A program made the translations under genes and the position numbers. DNA of 16,082 bases, from NCBI GenBank assembly GCA_964415045.1, contig CAYPZL010000133.1, positions 1-16,082 of the forward strand, written 5' to 3'. The notes beneath the pieces were generated by a model. The model was not told the DNA's origin, did not search any database, and saw only the letters and a list, made by a program, of their open reading frames with translations. Positions 1 through 5,277 of this stretch are shown here, in pieces; position 1 is the first letter of the stretch, and every line of letters starts with the position of its first letter. Source of the DNA: CAYPZL01 sp964415045 (lineage in GTDB: Bacteria; Planctomycetota; Phycisphaerae; Sedimentisphaerales; Anaerobacaceae).

Positions 1-19
1 GCAGAGCCTTTTCAATTCT

Positions 20-36
20 CACCGGCATAGCCGGTG
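20..36. repeat. Short perfect inverted repeat (hairpin)
   Basis: CACCGGC and GCCGGTG form a perfect 7-bp stem around a 3-nt ATA loop. It lies about 60 nt beyond the stop codon of the minus-strand Nudix gene, so it could end that transcript or one arriving from the left. No T-run follows on either strand, so it is not a classical intrinsic terminator. Confidence 0.4.
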
Positions 37-98
37 GATTACGGATTTATGTTTACCGCGGCGCGGATGCCTCGCACAGGCCTGGGCGTCTAAAGGCG

Positions 99-719
99 TC
101 AGTCGAAGTCGGTGGGCAGGGCGGGGTTGCGGTGGTGCTCGAACATGCGGGTGATCTGGAAGGGCAGGGTGCGGGAGACGGATAGCTCCGGGATGTTGTC
201 TTCGGCGAAGAAGTCGACGCCGGTGGTTTCGTGGCTTTCCGTGGCGACACCGCCGGTGATTTCGCAGAGGAAGAAGAGCTTGTAGACGTGGAAGGGCATG
301 GCGGGCAGGTGCGGATGCTTGCCGCGATCGTAGACGGCCGCCAGCTTGGTCACGCGAACCTCGAAACCGGATTCCTCCCGGACCTCGCGCACGACCGCCT
401 CGGACGGGCTCTGGCATGGGTCGGACCAGCCGCCGGGCAAGGTCCAGGCGTCGTCCACCTTTTCCTTGACCAGCAGGATTTCGCCGTCGCGAATGACCGC
501 GCCGCGCACGTCCACCTTGGGCGTGGCGTAGCCCTGCTCGCGGGAGAAAAGCTCGATCAGCGTCCGGGTGTCGAGGTCCGAGCCGGCCGACATCATTTGC
601 GCGGCAATTTCGCGGATTTGCTCGTACCGCTCGATCTCGTATTGGCTTTGTGAATAGGTCAGGCCGTTTTGCGCCAGCGCGGCCAGGCGTTTGGCCCATT
701 GCAACCAGTTTGGCTCCAT
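99..719 (-). CDS. Nudix hydrolase with Nudix_N-type N-terminal domain
   Basis: A 206-residue cytosolic hydrolase of nucleoside-diphosphate-linked substrates; the family includes ADP-ribose and related pyrophosphatases, but the substrate cannot be told here. Residues 1-60 (starting MEPNWLQWAKRLAALAQNG) match the helical N-terminal domain of the Nudix_N (PF12535) type. The Nudix domain follows from about 68, with the box at 97-119 ending in REVREESGF (metal-binding Glu at 115-116). The first conserved Glu of Gx5Ex7REUxEExGU is Gln103 here (GGWSDPCQSPSE). The ATG at 719 was chosen over in-frame codons further upstream because it has AGAAGG about 10 nt before it and opens directly into the conserved domain. 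It is divergent from the lipoprotein gene at 945. The fold is certain, the substrate unknown. Confidence 0.9.
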   Translation of the reverse strand: MEPNWLQWAKRLAALAQNGLTYSQSQYEIERYEQIREIAAQMMSAGSDLDTRTLIELFSREQGYATPKVDVRGAVIRDGEILLVKEKVDDAWTLPGGWSDPCQSPSEAVVREVREESGFEVRVTKLAAVYDRGKHPHLPAMPFHVYKLFFLCEITGGVATESHETTGVDFFAEDNIPELSVSRTLPFQITRMFEHHRNPALPTDFD

Positions 720-864
720 GCAGGTGGTCCTTCTCTCGTCCCGCACGTGTGCAGGCGTTTGCGTTCTTTTCCGTGCCGTCGTTACCACAGCCCGCGCCGC
801 GGCCTTAGTAGAGTGACCGATATCGCGTTCGATTGCAAGGATCAAGCAGGAATCGGCCCGCGTG

Positions 865-893
865 TTGACGGGGCCCCGACGGCTCGTTATGGT
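865..893 (+). promoter_or_regulatory. Putative sigma70 promoter for the lipoprotein gene
   Basis: TTGACG (865-870) and TATGGT (888-893) are separated by exactly 17 nt. The -35 matches consensus at 5 of 6 positions and the -10 at 4 of 6. Transcription would start near 900, leaving a leader of about 45 nt before the ATG at 945. Confidence 0.45.
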
Positions 894-944
894 ACGCGGA
901 CCGATTCAGAAACCGAAACTCCGTTGACATGGGAAGGGAGAATC

Positions 945-1358
945 ATGGCACGAAACCTGTTGATCGTGACGTTGGCCGTGGCGGCCGGGATGGGCGGATG
1001 CGTCGTCATTTCCAGCGAGGAAGAGCCGTCTCGGCCCGTGGTGGTTGAACCCGACGATGCGACGATACGCGAGATCGACGCGGTGGGACGTCTCGCTTTC
1101 GATCACGACCGCAAGAGCGGCTACGAACGCATCGCCCGGCGCCAGGGGCTCGGCGCCGGAGCCCAAGTCTATCTGATCGAGGCTGTTTTCAAGCACTTGG
1201 CCTTTGAAAACGCCAAGGTCGACGTGCTGCTGACCCTGGTGAGAAACCCGAGCTTCGACTCTGCCGCCGAGGCGGCTTTGCTGGACCGCCTGGATCGATT
1301 GGCCTTCGAGAACGACAAACGCAAGATTCTCGATGCCGTCAGCGCGAGAAAGGGATGA
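945..1358 (+). CDS. Small putative lipoprotein with three LAF-repeat units
   Basis: A 137-residue protein I cannot assign to a named family. It begins with a charged residue, a hydrophobic stretch and MGGC, giving a plausible though imperfect lipobox with Cys19 as the lipidated residue; an acidic linker (EEEPSR, VVVEPDD) follows. Three short motifs recur at near-constant spacing: LAFDHDR at 50, LAFENAK at 85 and LAFENDK at 119, so the mature part looks like helical hairpins of about 35 residues. This resembles the internal repeats of DUF4476-like proteins, but I see only an architectural likeness. GGGAG lies about 6 nt before the ATG, and a sigma70-like promoter lies 52 nt upstream. The cysteine-rich protein gene follows after 78 nt on the same strand, so the two may be co-transcribed. 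The predicted location is membrane-anchored outside the cytoplasm. Confidence 0.72.
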   Translation: MARNLLIVTLAVAAGMGGCVVISSEEEPSRPVVVEPDDATIREIDAVGRLAFDHDRKSGYERIARRQGLGAGAQVYLIEAVFKHLAFENAKVDVLLTLVRNPSFDSAAEAALLDRLDRLAFENDKRKILDAVSARKG

Positions 1359-1436
1359 ACACAACCGCATGGCAACACGTAGGACCAGTGCGTACAGAGA
1401 ACAGCCTTCGGCGGCACGAGAGAGAGAAGAGGCGAC

Positions 1437-1736
1437 TTGTTGATAACACGTCGTTACGATTGGGGGTGGCAGATGGGTGTACGTGCAGGCAAACCCTTGA
1501 CGCCGGACGAGGCGCGACGATTACTGGATAAGCTGGAGCGGGCCGCCGAGCTGGAGGCCTGCTGGTCGTGCGAGTGTTTGCAAGGATTCATCACGCAGCT
1601 CGAGCTGGACGCGGCCGAGGACATCAAACCCTTCCTTGAGACCTACGAAGTCCGGCACGAGCGCCTCCACGGCTGCCTCGGCTGCCGGCCCTGCCCTCCC
1701 GGCGACCTCTTCACCGAGTATCTGCAGAGGCAGTAG
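1437..1736 (+). CDS. Small six-cysteine protein, function unknown
   Basis: A 99-residue protein (87 if it starts at the ATG at 1473). Residues 13-41 are a charged amphipathic helix region (GKPLTPDEARRLLDKLERA). Two cysteine clusters follow: CWSCEC at 42-47 and CLGCRPC at 80-86, giving C-x2-C-x-C and C-x2-C-x2-C about 32 residues apart, with His79 next to the second cluster. An acidic segment (LELDAAEDIKPFLE) separates them. No signal peptide is seen, so reduced thiols binding zinc or an Fe-S cluster in the cytosol are plausible; this is inference. The TTG at 1437 has a GAAGAGG ribosome site 5 nt upstream, whereas the ATG at 1473 begins nearer the conserved-looking part but has only a G-rich tract before it. 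I do not recognise a named family. Confidence 0.7.
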   Translation: MLITRRYDWGWQMGVRAGKPLTPDEARRLLDKLERAAELEACWSCECLQGFITQLELDAAEDIKPFLETYEVRHERLHGCLGCRPCPPGDLFTEYLQRQ

Positions 1737-1809
1737 CCACAGCGACGAAGCGACCAGCGTGTGTCGGTGAACGTCTGGTTGTGAATCTTCCGATGTGCGC
1801 CGGGAGTGA

Positions 1810-1992
1810 GGTCCGCAATTTAGGCCACCGTTTTCCGGAACAGACAGCAAGCCTGACCGGACCGACAGGATAGGATGCGCAGCGGCGGGCCAGCGGCTCG
1901 TTGAGAAGATCTATGTAATCGACGTCAAGTATATGGGCGAGCCGTTGACCCGTATTCTGCAGAGCGACGAGTGGGACACCATGACCTTCTGA
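1810..1992 (+). pseudogene. Coding-like open stretch without a start (possible gene remnant)
   Basis: This frame is open from just after a TGA at 1807 to a TGA at 1990. From about 1894 it has the codon pattern of the neighbouring genes and a protein-like sequence (QRLVEKIYVIDVKYMGEP, then LTRILQSDEWDTMTF). There is no start codon with a ribosome site; the only ATGs lie at 1933 and 1981 near the end. It could be the 3' tail of a deleted gene. I cannot name a family, and chance is possible. Otherwise the gap 1737-2025 holds nothing I can identify. Confidence 0.22.
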
Positions 1993-2025
1993 ACGCGGGC
2001 CGCCGGGACGAACCTGGAGGCTGCT

Positions 2026-3009
2026 CTACGGGACGACCCATTTAAGCCTGGCGATGCGGATGCCATCGAGCTTTTTCTCGTTGAGTGCGGCGATGTAGTA
2101 CTGCCCTTCGTGGATGAAGATTTCGGGGGCCGCTACGGGCAGGGTGCCAAGCAGGTACTTGTCGTCCTGGTTGATGCCGAACCGCATCGGATCGCGGGAA
2201 TAGTAGATGGTCGTTTTGGGCGGGACGTAGGACTGGGTGCGGAAGAGGTAGAAGTCGTCGGTGCCGCGCTTGACGACGTGGGAACACTCGGCCGACCAGA
2301 GCTTCGTCCCGGCCCGGCCGCCGAAGGCGACGACGGTCGAATCGCTCCACTGTTTGAAGTCAGCGGTGGTGCGGACGCAGTCCATACCCTGGCTGTTGGG
2401 GTGGCAGGTGTAGTAGGCGTACCAGAGCCCGGCATGCGGCAGGAGCATGACGTCGCGGGTGTTGACGCCGGGGCCTTCGCTGAACATCCCGGTCTTGCCG
2501 TGGGGTTGGATGACGCGAGTGAAAGTCTTGCCGTCGCGGCTGGTGGCGTGGCAGATGTTGACCCAGTCGCCGTAGAACATGTGGTAGGTCGCGCCGATTT
2601 TGATTACGTGCGGGGCCTGGAGCCCGCCGGGCGTCTCGCCGAGCTTCGGATCGGCGTCCATCGCGATGCCCATGGGCTGCCAGTGGCTGTCGGTCAGACG
2701 CTTGCCTTCCCAACGGTAGAAGAAGCGCGTTTTGCCTCCCTTGCCGCCGGCGGTAGTGTGACGGATACACGACCAGAGCTGCCAGGAGCCGTCGGCCGCC
2801 TGCCAGACGGCGAAATCGACCGGTTGCTGTTTCTCCGTGGCATATTTGTGGTCCATCGGGTTTCCCGCCACCTGCCACCACGGGCCGTCGATCTGCGGAA
2901 CGGCAATGCTCGCGGGCCCGGCGCCGGCGGCGGTGACAAACGATGAAACGAAAACGACGAAACCGGCTGCGGCACGGGCCCAAGTCCATCCTGCACGCGC
3001 ATCTGTCAT
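2026..3009 (-). CDS. Secreted GH43-like five-bladed beta-propeller protein
   Basis: A 327-residue protein with an N-terminal signal peptide (hydrophobic 14-29, VTAAGAG near the cleavage site), so it is exported. The mature part has the blade repeats of the GH43/GH32/GH117-type furanosidase superfamily: WQLWSCIRH at 77-84, QAPHVIKIGATYHMFYGDW at 131-149, RDVMLLPHAGLWYAYYTC at 185-202, AECSHVVKR at 240-248 and APEIFIHEGQYYIAALN at 294-310. Asp186 and Glu241 lie where the family usually has catalytic acids, and Asp66 in the first blade could be the base; these assignments are inferred from spacing only. A role in cutting plant or algal polysaccharide is likely, substrate unknown. The ATG at 3009 was chosen because GGAGG sits 8 nt upstream; a further in-frame ATG at 3039 would place that ribosome site inside the gene. 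No sugar-transport or other hydrolase genes lie next to it. Confidence 0.8.
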   Translation of the reverse strand: MTDARAGWTWARAAAGFVVFVSSFVTAAGAGPASIAVPQIDGPWWQVAGNPMDHKYATEKQQPVDFAVWQAADGSWQLWSCIRHTTAGGKGGKTRFFYRWEGKRLTDSHWQPMGIAMDADPKLGETPGGLQAPHVIKIGATYHMFYGDWVNICHATSRDGKTFTRVIQPHGKTGMFSEGPGVNTRDVMLLPHAGLWYAYYTCHPNSQGMDCVRTTADFKQWSDSTVVAFGGRAGTKLWSAECSHVVKRGTDDFYLFRTQSYVPPKTTIYYSRDPMRFGINQDDKYLLGTLPVAAPEIFIHEGQYYIAALNEKKLDGIRIARLKWVVP

Positions 3010-3044
3010 GGCTACGTCCTCCAAGCGATTCGATTTCATCTGGC

Positions 3045-3073
3045 AGAGTACCGCCTGCGACGCCGTCTGGCAA
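3045..3073 (-). promoter_or_regulatory. Weak candidate promoter for the GH43-like gene
   Basis: Read on the minus strand: TTGCCA, 17 nt, then TACTCT. The -35 is 5 of 6 to consensus but the -10 only 3 of 6. It would put the transcription start about 30 nt before the ATG at 3009. Confidence 0.25.
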
Positions 3074-3249
3074 GACCTCCCGTTACCGACGAGACGAACG
3101 ACCGTGCCGAATGTCTGCGAAATCTGGATACCTTCCGTCGTCGGTCCCTGGGGTGGCAGGATATTTGCACAGACACGGAGGAACGATGGAACCTGCCCGG
3201 TCGGGCTGTCTTGAAGCTGTCGCCGATTGACGAGAGGTTCCGAGGGGCA

Positions 3250-3273
3250 GGGGCGACTCCGAAGAATCGCCCC
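3250..3273. repeat. Inverted repeat, possible transcript end
   Basis: GGGGCGA and TCGCCCC form a perfect 7-bp GC-rich stem with a 10-nt loop. It lies about 75 nt beyond the stop of the decayed DUF4097-like gene on the minus strand and may be its old terminator. No T-run is present. Confidence 0.3.
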
Positions 3274-3348
3274 CGCCCGTCCGGCAGAAAGTTCGCTGTT
3301 CGATGTTGGCGGGGCAGTGAGACCGCTGCCGGGCGTCCCGTCCCGGCG

Positions 3349-3594
3349 TCATTTCAACACGATCGAGTCGCTGCTGGTTTCCAGGCGGAGCGTGCCGGGG
3401 CCGTCGCCTCGCACGTTCCCGTAGCTGGTAGCCAGGTGGACGCCGCCGCCGAATGCGGACGGCGCGGTGAAGCGGATGCTGCCGTATCCGGTCCTGACGT
3501 CGGCGTTCATGTCGGCCGGGGCAGAGTCGGATCACCTCAGGATCAGGCGCAGGAAAACGGCCTGTGAGATTCTCACCTGCAACCCTTCGTTCAT
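3349..3594 (-). pseudogene. Decayed C-terminal fragment of a DUF4097-like protein
   Basis: On the minus strand, from an ATG at 3510 to a TGA at 3349, the frame encodes 53 residues of beta-strand repeats: MNADVRTGYGSIRFTAP, VHLATSYGNV and TLRLETSSDSIVLK at the end. These are the repeats and C-terminal strand typical of DUF4097/DUF2807 putative-adhesin domains, which normally exceed 200 residues. Upstream the same frame meets a TGA (3532-3534) and is then open back to an ATG at 3594 with AAGGA just before it (MNEGLQVRISQAVFLRLILR). The stretch between TSYGNV and GPGTLRLE also looks about 20 residues shorter than usual. I read this as a gene wrecked by deletion and a stop codon. A short real protein from 3510 is unlikely, because no ribosome site precedes it. 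Confidence 0.5.
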
Positions 3595-3844
3595 TCTTCC
3601 TTTTCCCGGGCCGGCGAACCCCCTCGTGCGAACGGGGGCCAAAGGCTCTTCCTTTCCAAGTGCGCCGCGTCATCGGGCGCGTTTCTTCGGCTCTCTGGCA
3701 GATCAGTCGGGCCAGGGGCCGATAGGTTTCAACCGGCTGCAAATTTTTGCTTCGTTTGCCCGATTCATGCTGTGTTTTCCGTTTAGACGAATGGGATACT
3801 ATACTATGCGGGGGGTTTGTGAAAGAGGCCCGGTAAAGGCCGAT
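3595..3844. other. Intergenic stretch without a recognisable gene
   Basis: Open frames here have no protein-like sequence on either strand. A short CCCCC/GGGGG pairing (3619-3623 with 3634-3638) and an AT-rich patch around 3735-3810 are the only visible structure. The extended frame leading into bioY from 3467 lacks any sign of coding. Confidence 0.5.
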
Positions 3845-3873
3845 TTGACGGATCTGCGAGTGTGGGCTATAAT
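3845..3873 (+). promoter_or_regulatory. Near-consensus sigma70 promoter for bioY
   Basis: TTGACG (3845-3850), a 17-nt spacer, then a perfect TATAAT (3868-3873): 11 of 12 consensus positions. The start would fall near 3880, giving bioY a leader of about 88 nt. I looked for a BirA- or BioR-type palindrome around it and did not find one. Confidence 0.7.
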
Positions 3874-3967
3874 GCAGAACGATCATGTTCTCGGCATGCG
3901 ATGGACCGAAACGCCGTCGTGGCGAGCCGGGATCGCGGAATTGGATGACTTGCTGTTTTGGATTGAA

Positions 3968-4591
3968 ATGAGAATGATTGCCGGCGTAACCGTTGCTGAT
4001 CTTGTGCGGCCTTCCGACCGGAAGCTGGCCCGCTTCTACGATGCGATCCTGGTCGTGGGCGGGTCGGTTATCGTCGCCTTGTGCGCGCAAGTGGCCGTTG
4101 GATTTCCCGTTCCCATCACGGGCCAGACGTTTGGCGTGCTGATGGTGGGAATGCTCCTGGGTTCGCGCCGAGGGGTTCTGTGCCTGCTGACGTACCTTGC
4201 GGAAGGATGTCTGGGTCTTCCGGTTTTTGCCCAGGGCAAAGCGGGCGCCGCGGCCCTGATCGGTCCGACCGGGGGGTATCTGGTCGGTTTCGTTCTGGCC
4301 GCCTGGGTGGTGGGGACGCTGGCCGAGCGGGGATGGGACCGCCGGCCGGCGACGACCGTGTTGACGATGATTTTGGGGAACGTGGCGATTTACGCCTGCG
4401 GCCTGACGTGGTTGTCGATTCTGGTCTCCGTGGCCGGACGGGGGCTTGGCGGTCGCGGCGTTCTGGCCGTCGGCTTGTACCCGTTCCTCATCGGTGACGG
4501 ACTGAAGATCGCCCTGGCGGCGGTTCTGCTGCCTTCCGGCTGGAAGCTGATTCAATATTTTGGGTTTGAAAAAGGAACCCAAATGCGTTAG
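3968..4591 (+). CDS. bioY: Biotin transporter BioY (ECF S component)
   Basis: A 207-residue integral membrane protein that binds biotin and brings it into the cell, alone or with an ECF energy-coupling module. Family signatures are clear: PVPITGQTFGVLMVGMLLGS at 48-67, LTYLAEGCLGLPVFAQG at 74-90, GPTGGYLVGFVLAAW at 99-113 and YPFLIGDGLKIALAAVL at 171-187, with about six hydrophobic segments. Length fits the family. The ATG at 3968 (or 3974) fits the usual N-terminal length; the ribosome site is weak. No bioM/bioN (ATPase/transmembrane) genes or biotin synthesis genes are adjacent, so it is either a solitary BioY or uses a shared module encoded elsewhere. The strong promoter at 3845 drives it, and tRNA-Gln lies 30 nt after its TAG stop. 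Confidence 0.93.
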   Translation: MRMIAGVTVADLVRPSDRKLARFYDAILVVGGSVIVALCAQVAVGFPVPITGQTFGVLMVGMLLGSRRGVLCLLTYLAEGCLGLPVFAQGKAGAAALIGPTGGYLVGFVLAAWVVGTLAERGWDRRPATTVLTMILGNVAIYACGLTWLSILVSVAGRGLGGRGVLAVGLYPFLIGDGLKIALAAVLLPSGWKLIQYFGFEKGTQMR

Positions 4592-4621
4592 ACTAACGTC
4601 GATCCAGATGTTTATGGCGTT

Positions 4622-4692
4622 TGGGGAATAGTGTAACGGTAGCACGACTGACTCTGGATCAGTTAGTCGAGGTTCGAATCCTCGTTCCCCAG
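4622..4692 (+). tRNA. tRNA-Gln (anticodon CTG)
   Basis: A 71-nt cloverleaf. The acceptor stem pairs TGGGGAA with TTCCCCA, with discriminator G; the U1-A72 pair is typical of tRNA-Gln. The anticodon stem ACTGA/TCAGT encloses the loop CTCTGGA, so the anticodon is CTG, reading CAG codons. The T arm is CGAGG-TTCGAAT-CCTCG. CCA is not encoded. It sits 30 nt downstream of bioY and may share its transcript. Confidence 0.96.
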
Positions 4693-4741
4693 ATCTTCTT
4701 GAGGTGGTGGCCAGTGTGATGTGACCTGGAGAGGGTACAGG

Positions 4742-4882
4742 ATGAAAGGACTCCGAGCCATTTTGGTGCCGGCCATGACGATTCTTGGCGTGCTCATCGG
4801 GTCCGATGCGCTCGTCGCGAAAGAGGCGGGGCGATCGGCGGATTCGGGCGCTGCCCCGGCACATCAGCAAGGTTCATTTTGA
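4742..4882 (+). CDS. Possible 46-residue secreted peptide
   Basis: The frame opens with MKGLRAILVPAMTILGVLIG, a textbook signal peptide (Lys/Arg, then a hydrophobic core), followed by about 25 polar residues (VAKEAGRSADSGA, then AHQQGSF) and a TGA. GAGAGGG lies about 7 nt before the ATG. It may be a true small exported peptide or the 5' end of a gene whose remainder has been lost, since no continuation is evident. It begins 49 nt after the tRNA. No family is recognised. Confidence 0.35.
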   Translation: MKGLRAILVPAMTILGVLIGSDALVAKEAGRSADSGAAPAHQQGSF

Positions 4883-5277
4883 TGATATTGTCGTTGCACA
4901 GGAGTATATAGGCCCGATAACGGCCCGGCCGCGTCGTTGAGGGCCGCGTGCAGGGAAACGCTCTGCAGGAGGAGTGGCGTCATGTCGAGGCGCATTCGTT
5001 CGTTTTGTGCCGGAAACCACCTTTTTTTTGCGTGACGCACCGCGTGCCGCCGGGTCGGTCGAAGCGGGCTTGCGCGGCCCTCCGGGAATAGGGATGTCAT
5101 GATGTACGTTGGCGTTAAGTCACTTTCGGGAAAAGCCGATAGGGCCGTTATAAGACCTTATGCATATACGCTGCTGACATGAACGCGTGGGCGGGGTTAA
5201 GAACCGTGCTATCAGCGACCGGAAGGACGCCGGGGGGCCGACTCCGTGAGACGCCACAGTTAAGGAGGTATAGAACG
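4883..5277 (+). other. Long leader/intergenic region before the beta-helix gene
   Basis: No convincing gene on either strand. An 8-T run lies at 5022-5029. A short frame at 4982 (ATG with AGGAGG upstream) stops after 17 codons. AT-rich hexamers such as TATAAG (5149-5154) and TATACG (5165-5170) could be -10 boxes, but neither has a good -35. The last 100 nt contain pairing segments (GGTT/AACC at 5194-5204) and could form a structured 5' leader. I could not match a known riboswitch. Confidence 0.35.

Noticed and set aside
3467..3967. A longer N-terminus for BioY
   Set aside because: The added residues lack family similarity, cross the strong promoter at 3845-3873 and would overlap the DUF4097-like remnant.
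3083..4870. A 595-codon open frame on the minus strand across bioY and the tRNA
   Set aside because: It runs opposite to bioY and through tRNA-Gln, is rich in Arg, Pro and Gln as expected of a GC-rich shadow frame, and shows no domain.
4864..5100. A 78-codon minus-strand frame in the gap before the beta-helix gene
   Set aside because: No ribosome site, no domain, and low-complexity Arg/Pro-rich composition.
5179..5277. An upstream ATG in frame with the beta-helix gene
   Set aside because: It would bury the signal peptide behind 33 polar residues, while AAGGAGGT sits 8 nt before the ATG at 5278.
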